A stretch of 38,233 bases of DNA from an uncultured Muribaculaceae bacterium (lineage in GTDB: Bacteria; Bacteroidota; Bacteroidia; Bacteroidales; Muribaculaceae). The notes under the pieces were generated by a model. The model was not told where the DNA came from and did not search any database. It saw nothing but the letters and a program-made list of their open reading frames with translations. Made by a program: the position numbers and the translations under genes. Where the stretch lies: assembly GCA_947179295.1 (NCBI GenBank), contig CAMXAZ010000025.1, positions 1 through 38,233 of the forward strand, given 5' to 3'. Shown piece after piece: positions 9,134 through 15,530 of the stretch (position 1 is the first letter of the stretch; each line of letters starts with the position of its first letter).

Positions 9134-9164
9134 TGATAAGTCTAATTGGAGAGCCTAAGTATGT

Positions 9165-9515
9165 TTAGTCGGTAAAGGTTTTTAGAATTTCGATCAAGCT
9201 TGATCTCAGTGGCAGAAGGTCTGTTTCAATAGTGGCGAGTATTCTTTCGGCTTTGATCTGATAATAACCGTGCACAAGAACGTGCCTCATGCCGATGACT
9301 GCTGACCAAGGTATTTCAGGGTGACGGCTGCGGGTTGATTCTGTCAGCTTATAGGCAGCCTCTCCGATAATTTCCAGACATTTCACCATCCCATAAAACA
9401 GAATCGGATCGGAAGTCAGAGCTTCTTCCGGATAGCGTGACTGTGCGGAGTCAATTTTGTCAATGGCTTCAATCATGTGTAGAAGCCGTTCGCGGTCACG
9501 GATTTTCTCTCTCAT
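9165..9515 (-). CDS. hepT: HepT-like HEPN (DUF86) toxin
   Basis: This 116-residue all-helical protein belongs to the HEPN/DUF86 family. It carries the R-X4-H-X-Y ribonuclease motif as R77, H82 and Y84 (G-M-R-H-V-L-V-H-G-Y). In characterised systems the HEPN protein is an RNase toxin and the partner nucleotidyltransferase AMPylates the motif tyrosine to silence it. Its start overlaps the last 20 nt of mntA, which is typical translational coupling. All three motif residues are intact, so the toxin is probably functional. Flanking repeats suggest that the pair is a discrete cassette. Confidence 0.9.
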   Translation of the reverse strand: MREKIRDRERLLHMIEAIDKIDSAQSRYPEEALTSDPILFYGMVKCLEIIGEAAYKLTESTRSRHPEIPWSAVIGMRHVLVHGYYQIKAERILATIETDLLPLRSSLIEILKTFTD

Positions 9516-9807
9516 AGATCAGGATTTTGTCGCGGTTGACTGACGGGAGGGCATAGGGCATGAGGGTGTCAAGTTCAACAAGGTCTACTGCCCGGTGGAG
9601 CATCTTGGTTAGTGCGGAATACATCTGCCCCATTGTGAAAAGTGTTATATTCTGGCTTTTGTCGAATTCAAGCAGTATGTCGACATCGCTTTTATCAGAT
9701 TCTTCTCCACGGGAGAATGATCCGAATAGCCATACGCGGCTGACCGGCTGTGTCGAGAAAAAGTCTTTCAGTCGCGGAATCAGTGTTGATGCGGTCTCTT
9801 TGGTCAT
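9496..9807 (-). CDS. mntA: MntA-like minimal nucleotidyltransferase antitoxin
   Basis: This 103-residue protein has the complete minimal nucleotidyltransferase signature: G29-S30 followed after ten residues by D41-V-D43 (GSX10DXD), and a third acidic residue likely at D75 (A-V-D-L-V-E). In studied MntA-HepT pairs it transfers AMP groups to the HEPN toxin and so neutralises it. It precedes hepT, with a 20-nt overlap. The likely promoter lies in repeat copy B, giving a leader of about 20 nt. Confidence 0.9.
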   Translation of the reverse strand: MTKETASTLIPRLKDFFSTQPVSRVWLFGSFSRGEESDKSDVDILLEFDKSQNITLFTMGQMYSALTKMLHRAVDLVELDTLMPYALPSVNRDKILIYERENP

Positions 9808-9832
9808 AACTGCAAGAGTTTGGCGGTTTTCG

Positions 9833-9863
9833 CAAAGTTACAAAATTGCCCGCAGACTGCAAA
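9833..9863 (-). promoter_or_regulatory. Promoter of mntA-hepT
   Basis: A minus-strand -33 TTTG (9860-9863) and -7 TAACTTTG (9833-9840) are separated by 19 nt. The arrangement is the same as in copy A. Confidence 0.7.
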
Positions 9864-9938
9864 ATTTGGATTTAAGGTGGGGGTTGGGAGTTTTGGGAGT
9901 TTTGGGAGTTTTTGGGAGATTTGGGAACTTTGGGGTTG

Positions 9939-9959
9939 GGCTAATTGGCCCAATTAGCC
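9939..9959. other. Perfect 9-3-9 hairpin of repeat copy B
   Basis: ggctaattg and caattagcc are exact reverse complements separated by gcc. Compared with copy A, one stem pair changes from C-G to T-A on both sides, so pairing is preserved. Confidence 0.85.
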
Positions 9960-9991
9960 TAATAAGAAGTCCATTAAGGGCTCTCAATGAT

Positions 9992-10033
9992 AAAAAGGCA
10001 GCCCCGCCATAACCGGTCGGTCGGGGCGGGGCT
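9992..10033 (-). terminator. Intrinsic terminator of the SusC/D operon
   Basis: On the minus strand, agccccgcc pairs with ggcggggct (10025-10033 with 10000-10008), followed by GCC and a T5 run. It lies 78 nt after the stop codon of the BACON gene. Confidence 0.8.
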
Positions 10034-10111
10034 TGGGTCAGGTATGGTTGCTGTTTGTCTGTATTGTTGTCAGATTAGCGGACCATTTTTTGTCCGGTTG
10101 CCGAGATTGTC

Positions 10112-11566
10112 TCAGCGGGCAAGCATGGTGTCGGAATTAAGTATTGTTCCGAGTGCGGGTTTTGCTGAAGCTATTTTTGCTGCAGCCGTCTTCTTGAGGG
10201 GTGTTGCAGCTGTGGTTTCTTCGGTATTTCCGCCTTCTTCCGGAAGAGTCTGCATTCTCATCAGCATAGGTTCTTCCATTTGCTGAATGTATCCGGCGTT
10301 TGAATCTTTTGATGCGGGCTGAGTCCTAAACGCCTGGATCTGCATGGCTGACAGGGCGTAGTCAAATGTTTTTGCATCAACAAATGCAGCTGCTGTGATG
10401 CCCTTGCCTTGTGATTCAAAGTAGGTGAACGAAGCATTCATGCTCGGCTTGGTATCCCAAGTATAGAATATTGCATCTTCTTCAGGATCATAGAATGTAT
10501 AACACATATAAGCGAAATATGAGCTCCATTTGCCAAGATAGGCTCCTCCGGCAAGATTAAGGGTCTTGGTTGCGTCATTCCATTTCAACGGTGCTGACAA
10601 TTTATATGCGCCTACGGTGAAATCAAGAGTGTAATTGCTGCCATCGCGTTTCATTGTGGCCGGGAAATAGTAGTTTTTGCCGTCAGTGGGATCAGTGAAT
10701 ATCCACTGGTATTCGCCTGCAATATCCTTGTCAAAATCATACTGAGAAACGGTCAATGATCCTTCAGTGCCTTCAAGACTGTAGGAGAGTGAGCCTGAGC
10801 GCATGTGGCCGGAGTTGTTTTCATCAACTGTGATGGTCACTGTCTCGTTGGCGAAGGTTGCGTGGATCCAAGATGACTCTGTTTCGAACTGAACAGGGAT
10901 GTCAGAGGGGAAGTCATAGGTATAGGTTTTGGCATCATCATTCTGGCTGATTTCAGTAACCTTTACCAAGGGGAAGATGAGGGGTCCTTGATTGACTGTA
11001 ATGTCATAGGTGAGATTGCCGACAGAGATTGTGACAATGCCGGTGCGTGCCTGCAGTTTGGTGTTGCGGTCAGCCTCAATTGTCAAGATGCCGTCAGTCA
11101 AAGAGGCTTTGAGCCATTCAGAATCGGAAGTTACCGACATCGGGATTGAAGCATTGGCTTCATAGCTATTAGTCCATGCCTTAGATTCGATGTCGATTTC
11201 ACTTACATCAGCGAATTTGAAGATAATGCCTGACTGGATAATGGAGATTTCATCTGTTGCATTGCCGCATTTTACGATGATTGTTCCGGTTCGCCCGGTT
11301 AAGGCGTTGTTCTGGTCAACGGCGATGTCAATGCGGTTGCCGTCAACTGTGGCTGTGATCCATTCGTTGTCAGTGGTCACAGTCACCGGGCCTTTTGCTT
11401 CGAAGGTGATCGAGCCGGTAGAAGCCGAGGCGGGGAAAGATGTCTCATGGCCTGTGATTGTGATGGCCGATTCAGTTGTGATATCCGGTGCTTCATAATC
11501 GTTGCATGCGGTAAATCCGGTTGCCGCGATCAAAGCAAACAGGATTGATCTATATGTCTTTTTCAT
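10112..11566 (-). CDS. BACON-domain surface lipoprotein
   Basis: This 484-residue lipoprotein (Cys at 21, F-T-A-C) carries three BACON-like repeats at about residues 32-112, 115-194 and 198-277. Each has the pattern E-W/S-W-I-x-A-x followed by a paired beta strand and R-x-G-x-I/L. A separate C-terminal beta domain (about 280-420) ends with a Ser/Thr/Ala-rich tail. BACON modules are carbohydrate- or mucin-associated spacer domains in Bacteroidetes surface proteins. It is the last gene of the SusC/D operon, 85 nt after the DUF4302 gene with a hairpin in the gap, so it probably acts as an accessory surface binding protein. No catalytic motif is visible. Confidence 0.75.
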   Translation of the reverse strand: MKKTYRSILFALIAATGFTACNDYEAPDITTESAITITGHETSFPASASTGSITFEAKGPVTVTTDNEWITATVDGNRIDIAVDQNNALTGRTGTIIVKCGNATDEISIIQSGIIFKFADVSEIDIESKAWTNSYEANASIPMSVTSDSEWLKASLTDGILTIEADRNTKLQARTGIVTISVGNLTYDITVNQGPLIFPLVKVTEISQNDDAKTYTYDFPSDIPVQFETESSWIHATFANETVTITVDENNSGHMRSGSLSYSLEGTEGSLTVSQYDFDKDIAGEYQWIFTDPTDGKNYYFPATMKRDGSNYTLDFTVGAYKLSAPLKWNDATKTLNLAGGAYLGKWSSYFAYMCYTFYDPEEDAIFYTWDTKPSMNASFTYFESQGKGITAAAFVDAKTFDYALSAMQIQAFRTQPASKDSNAGYIQQMEEPMLMRMQTLPEEGGNTEETTAATPLKKTAAAKIASAKPALGTILNSDTMLAR

Positions 11567-11602
11567 TTTCGTTACAATTTTAAAATTTGATGATTCTCTG
11601 CG

Positions 11603-11635
11603 GAATCCGTTCCCTCTTGCTGAGGGATCGGATTC
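11603..11635 (-). other. Intercistronic hairpin between DUF4302 and BACON genes
   Basis: A 14-bp stem with one mismatch (gaatccgttccctc / gagggatcggattc) closes a 5-nt loop. No T-run follows on the minus strand. It occupies most of the only long gap in this operon. Confidence 0.75.
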
Positions 11636-11651
11636 AACAGACAGTCATTTA

Positions 11652-12962
11652 TTATTTTTTCTGGAGATACTGGACATAGGTGATCTGGCCGGTGTTGTTG
11701 AGTCTCCAAGGTGCGGGAGCGATGTAATAGGTGTCATCTCCAGGATAAGTCGCGATGAAATAGAATGAGTTGACATTTGACGGCGATGCCGCGTTGGGTT
11801 CCGCAACGAATCTCTTGGGGTTTGATTCGCTCTTGACAAAGTCCATGCCGGCCTGAGTGGATGCATAGAAGCTACCGCCTGTTCCGCCTGCGTAGAAGAA
11901 CACGTTCATGTCGCTGCCGGAGTACAGCTGCTGGCCTGTGAGGCTCAGGCAACCTTTGGATTTGTTATACTTGGCCACGAGATCGAAACCGTTCGGAGTT
12001 GTCATTGTGATCAGGCCGGTTGCGGGATCCGGGGTGAGGGTGACATTTGAAGTGTAGATACCAAAGAAGAAGGCAAAAGTGAATTCACCGGAGAATTCCT
12101 CGATAAATGAATATGTTGCGGGGAGGATTCCGGTTATGCTGACTTGGTTGCCGTTTGAATCAGTACCAGAGAAGAGATATCCGTCAGGGTTGAAAGAGAG
12201 TTCGCTGATGGTTGCTCCATTGACAGTGATGGGAGTCACGAAACGTATGCCGGTTGCAGTAGGCAGATAAAATGCTTCGTCAGAGAAAGCTTCCGCTCCT
12301 TCTTCTGTTCCGCCCCAGAAGATAGTCATAGAGCGGACGCCAAGATCTATGCTCATGGTTATCGGGAGTTCGCCGATTGTTCCGGAGCCTTCTGCCACAT
12401 AGATATTGTCATTCATTGCGCAGATAGCATTGAGCGTGGTTGCAGGATCTTCGTTCAGACGGCGGAGATACATGGTGTTGCCGGTGCGTTTGCCTTGCAG
12501 AGTGATGAGATCTTCGGTCACATCCATGATCATGAATTCAAAATCGCCGTCCATAGCCTGATAGCCATCAGAGTCACCCCAGGGAGTAGCGAAGTAGTGC
12601 ATGAGTGTGTTGTAGGAGTCGAATGTAAGAACCGGACCGTTGTCATTTGTCAGCTTATAGAGGCTTTTTTCAAATTGGCCGGGTGCGATTTCAGAACCGA
12701 CATTTACCTGGGAATCATCAAACTGGAGGGTATATATATAGCTGCCGTAGGATTGGTATTTATCAGGAGTGTAGTCAAATAACCATCCGTTAGGGGCGCT
12801 TGTCAGGACGGCCTTGGCGTTGTCAAGAGTGGCCTGAAGTCTTGTTGAAGATGATTCATCGAATATATCTTCCTGATCTTTCAGACAGGACTGGAAGACC
12901 AGTGTCGAGAATGCAAGCAGAGTTGCTATGAATAATTTATTGAGTCGCATGGTTTGAATCAT
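11652..12962 (-). CDS. DUF4302 lipoprotein
   Basis: This 436-residue lipoprotein (Cys at 26, F-Q-S-C) resembles the Bacteroidetes DUF4302 family. The N-terminal part A-T-L-D-N-A-K-A-V-L-T-S-A-P-N-G-W-L-F-D-Y is characteristic of that family. The function of the family is not known to me. Members tend to lie next to SusC/SusD pairs with the zinc metallohydrolase lipoprotein, as here. An alternative start is the Met at residue 5 (12950), which gives a more usual signal peptide. It starts 12 nt after the metallohydrolase gene, which indicates co-transcription. The rest is beta-rich and without recognisable catalytic residues. Confidence 0.75.
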   Translation of the reverse strand: MIQTMRLNKLFIATLLAFSTLVFQSCLKDQEDIFDESSSTRLQATLDNAKAVLTSAPNGWLFDYTPDKYQSYGSYIYTLQFDDSQVNVGSEIAPGQFEKSLYKLTNDNGPVLTFDSYNTLMHYFATPWGDSDGYQAMDGDFEFMIMDVTEDLITLQGKRTGNTMYLRRLNEDPATTLNAICAMNDNIYVAEGSGTIGELPITMSIDLGVRSMTIFWGGTEEGAEAFSDEAFYLPTATGIRFVTPITVNGATISELSFNPDGYLFSGTDSNGNQVSITGILPATYSFIEEFSGEFTFAFFFGIYTSNVTLTPDPATGLITMTTPNGFDLVAKYNKSKGCLSLTGQQLYSGSDMNVFFYAGGTGGSFYASTQAGMDFVKSESNPKRFVAEPNAASPSNVNSFYFIATYPGDDTYYIAPAPWRLNNTGQITYVQYLQKK

Positions 12963-12974
12963 TTAGAAGATAGA

Positions 12975-13880
12975 TTATTTTACAGTGAGATCAGTGAGAT
13001 CCACTTTGCCTGACATTACTTCTTTCTGACGACGCTGGATGACGCTGCGCAGGTCATCAATGTCGATATTGAAAGTAGTGTACAGATATTCTTTCACGAG
13101 GTCGAGTTTCTGATTGATGAGATCTGCACCTGAAGCGCCGGCGGTTGTGATCAGGTCATTCCAAGAAGCTTCATCGTAAGTAATATAGATAGACATTACT
13201 TCGGCAAAGTCTTCTGTGTAGGAATGCTGTGCGTAAGAAGAAACATAGCCACGTGCTTCAAAACCGGAGTTGTAAGGTGGCTCGCTCCAAAGGTCTGCCA
13301 CATATGAATCATAAGTGACTGTCTGGAATGCGGAGGGCATCGGACGAGTCTGATTGAGGATGTGGGTGAATTCGTGGTGGATTGTCTTGAAGTAATAATA
13401 GTTCATTGCATCCGCTCCCATTTCAAGGCACTGTGGGAGGTAGTTAAGACCTGCAAGGAAGATCTTACGTCCACCTTCAGCGGTGCCGAGAATGAATGTA
13501 CCGTTGTTCTTGTATTCCCATTCACCGACGGTGTAGAACATCTTGGGGAAGTACTGACGGGTGAAGTCAACACCGGCTACTTCGTTGTAGGTCTCGACGC
13601 AAAGATATTTTACAAGGTGTGCCATAGTAATGGCATCTTCGTAGCGAGCAGGTACGAGATAATAATCAAAGTCACCTTCGATGTCCTCGTAGCGGTATTT
13701 GAAGTCAATATTGTAGGGCTTGTTGTAGTTTGCTTCGAGCCACTTGTCGAAATCGTTTTTGACGGTATTGCCGGTAACGATGACTGATTTTCCGGTGTCC
13801 GGATCGTCAGATTCGCAAGCGGTAAAGGCTATAGCCGAAACAGCCATCAAAGCAAAGCTTAATATTTTGTTGAATTTCAT
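12975..13880 (-). CDS. Substrate import-associated zinc metallohydrolase lipoprotein
   Basis: This 301-residue lipoprotein (Cys at 22, F-T-A-C) has a zinc-binding HExxH motif at 169-173 (H-E-F-T-H) and a likely third ligand in Y-T-E-D-F-A-E near 221-227. This fits the SusC/D-associated HExxH lipoproteins (putative zinc-binding metallopeptidases). The natural substrate is unknown: it may be a peptide bond in a host or dietary glycoprotein, or it may process the locus's own cargo. It lies 44 nt after susD and 12 nt before the DUF4302 gene. Both histidines and the first glutamate are present, so it is probably active. The family is secure, the substrate is inferred only. Confidence 0.85.
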   Translation of the reverse strand: MKFNKILSFALMAVSAIAFTACESDDPDTGKSVIVTGNTVKNDFDKWLEANYNKPYNIDFKYRYEDIEGDFDYYLVPARYEDAITMAHLVKYLCVETYNEVAGVDFTRQYFPKMFYTVGEWEYKNNGTFILGTAEGGRKIFLAGLNYLPQCLEMGADAMNYYYFKTIHHEFTHILNQTRPMPSAFQTVTYDSYVADLWSEPPYNSGFEARGYVSSYAQHSYTEDFAEVMSIYITYDEASWNDLITTAGASGADLINQKLDLVKEYLYTTFNIDIDDLRSVIQRRQKEVMSGKVDLTDLTVK

Positions 13881-13924
13881 TGTTTTTGTCTTTTTGATGG
13901 TTAACAGTAATGATCAACTGTGTC

Positions 13925-15508
13925 TTAGCGTTCATTAGGCTGAATTCCGGCATCGCGGACTTTCAGAGGAATCTGGAAAATACGACGCTTGTCATCTTTC
14001 GAAAGGAAGTCAGTGATGTGGTCAGGCTTGCCGGCTGCATTCATGTAGCGGCGGGGAATCTCGATGCCATAGCGCTTGATGTCGAACCAGCGGAGGCCGT
14101 CCTGAAGAGTTTCTATTCGACGGAAGGCGAGCACACACTGGAGCATGCATTCTTGAGTAGAGCCTTCGGCATCAATGGTAAATTCAGGATTGAGATGCTT
14201 TTTCATTCCGGATGCCATGCGGGCATCATCATCATAGCAGTATGTCTTTCCATTGTAGAAAGTTGTGATCATGTCTGGTGTCAGAACTCTGTTTGTTCCT
14301 GCAATATTCTTGGCCCAGATGGTAAGGTCTGCAGCTGCTTCGTCAAAGCGATGGAGCATTATGTAGGCTTCAGCTCTCGAAAGAAGGGCTTCATCAGCAG
14401 TGAAGATTGCAAGCACGGTATGAGGATAGCCAATATTCTGTACAGGATCTGTGTATTCAAACAGGTAGGGAGTCTTACGGAAAAGAAGTTTATCGAGACC
14501 TCCGGTGTATTTGCTTGTTATCGAGCTTCTTACTGTAGAGCCCCAGACGTTGGTGGCACGAGCATCTTCATTTTCAGATGTGTAGTTGCTGTGTGTGTAA
14601 CGTGAATAAGCTCCGTAGGGACCAAATGCAACGCCAATCTGAGACTGTGCAGTCTGCAGGAGCAGGTTGCAGTTGGCGGTGGCACCGATATAGAAATTCT
14701 CGCGGGCTTTTGAACCGTTGACAGGAAGAGTGCCGAATGTCACCCAGTCGCGGAGCATGTTATTTGGTGCGGATCCGAGTACTTTGTTGGCTGCATCAAT
14801 CACTTTTTCCCATTGTTCAGTATAGAGATAGAAGCGTGTGGCGAATGCGTAGGCCGCTTTCTGGTTGAAATGGTATTTGGGTACAGAATAATATGAATCG
14901 CTTACGCGTTCCAGCCCTTCAGTGAGGTCTTTTTCGATCTGAATGTAGAAGTCGGCGAGATTTCCGCGTTCATACTTGGGCAGCAGCTCGGTTTCGGGAT
15001 GTGTCATGTACGGAAGACCGAGGTCTTCTGCTGCATTTTGTGTCCAGTGCTTGCAGAAGAGGTTTGCAAGCATAAAATGGTTATAAGCACGGCAGAGGAG
15101 AGCTTCACCGCGAAGTGCGGAAAGTGTTATGCTTGCATCCGGACCGCCAAGCTGGTCGATGGCGTCAATGGCCTGATTTGCAGATGCGATTGCTATGTAG
15201 GAGGAAGCCCAATACTCATTGAGTGATTCGTCAGACTCCTCAAGTTCGTCTTTCCAGGCGTAAGCATCGTCTATCCAACGGTCTGTGTCAGGACTTTGGA
15301 GCTCAACGTCATCAACGTTGTCAGATGACAGTTCAGTTACGAACGCGCATTGGGTTGAGGGATAGGCAGAGACAAGAATGCTCTTGATTTTTTCCTCGTC
15401 ACTGAGAGTCGCGCGGTTGTCGGGCATGGTGTCGAGGTAGTCGTCGCATGATGAGAGGGCTACGGTCGGCAGAGCAAGCGCGAATGCGTATTTTATATAT
15501 TTGTTCAT
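13925..15508 (-). CDS. SusD/RagB family nutrient-binding lipoprotein
   Basis: This 527-residue lipoprotein (Cys at 21, L-S-S-C, then D-D-Y-L-D-T) shows the start typical of SusD/RagB proteins, a helical TPR-like body (A-S-A-N-Q-A-I-D-A-I-D, L-R-G-E-A-L-L-C-R-A-Y-N-H-F) and a C-terminal R-R-I-E-T-L-Q-D-G-L-R-W-F-D-I-K-R-Y-G. SusD forms the lid over the SusC barrel and presents ligand for TonB-driven import. It starts 22 nt after the susC gene. The ligand cannot be predicted from sequence. Neighbouring metallohydrolase and BACON genes favour a protein or glycoprotein cargo, which is weak inference. Confidence 0.95.
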   Translation of the reverse strand: MNKYIKYAFALALPTVALSSCDDYLDTMPDNRATLSDEEKIKSILVSAYPSTQCAFVTELSSDNVDDVELQSPDTDRWIDDAYAWKDELEESDESLNEYWASSYIAIASANQAIDAIDQLGGPDASITLSALRGEALLCRAYNHFMLANLFCKHWTQNAAEDLGLPYMTHPETELLPKYERGNLADFYIQIEKDLTEGLERVSDSYYSVPKYHFNQKAAYAFATRFYLYTEQWEKVIDAANKVLGSAPNNMLRDWVTFGTLPVNGSKARENFYIGATANCNLLLQTAQSQIGVAFGPYGAYSRYTHSNYTSENEDARATNVWGSTVRSSITSKYTGGLDKLLFRKTPYLFEYTDPVQNIGYPHTVLAIFTADEALLSRAEAYIMLHRFDEAAADLTIWAKNIAGTNRVLTPDMITTFYNGKTYCYDDDARMASGMKKHLNPEFTIDAEGSTQECMLQCVLAFRRIETLQDGLRWFDIKRYGIEIPRRYMNAAGKPDHITDFLSKDDKRRIFQIPLKVRDAGIQPNER

Positions 15509-15530
15509 TTTACTGATTCTTTAGAGTGGA

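Larger units (their letters stand above)
8978..9140. repeat. Composite repeat copy A (promoter block, 9-bp tandem repeats, hairpin)
   Basis: Left to right, this copy has a promoter block of about 50 bp (8978-9029), eight 9-bp units of the form NTTTGGGAG (9030-9101; one unit degenerate) plus a degenerate ninth, a linker ttggggttggg, and a perfect 9-3-9 hairpin (9113-9133), fading out after ataag. The first 50 bp match copy B at 9831-9880 with about four mismatches, and the order of parts is the same. It sits between hepT and the glycoside hydrolase operon. A plus-strand frame through it encodes only low-complexity residues and is not a gene. Confidence 0.85.
9831..9966. repeat. Composite repeat copy B (promoter block, 9-bp tandem repeats, hairpin)
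   Basis: This is a direct copy of the element at 8978-9140, with a promoter block (9831-9880), about five 9-bp NTTTGGGAG-like units (9884-9927), the linker ttggggttggg and a 9-3-9 hairpin (9939-9959). It has fewer tandem units than copy A. It separates the terminator of the SusC/D operon from mntA. Confidence 0.85.

Noticed and set aside
8974-9168. Plus-strand frame of 64 codons made of Phe/Gly/Ser/Arg triplets
   Set aside because: It is a translation of the 9-bp tandem repeat with a TTG start and no gene features.
9560-10012. Plus-strand frame of 150 codons through mntA and repeat copy B
   Set aside because: It lies antisense to mntA and then runs into low-complexity repeat. The shared R-R-L-Q-N-L residues with the other frame come from the repeat itself.
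13910-14605. 231-codon plus-strand frame antisense to the susD gene
   Set aside because: Mirror frame without recognisable domain or promoter.
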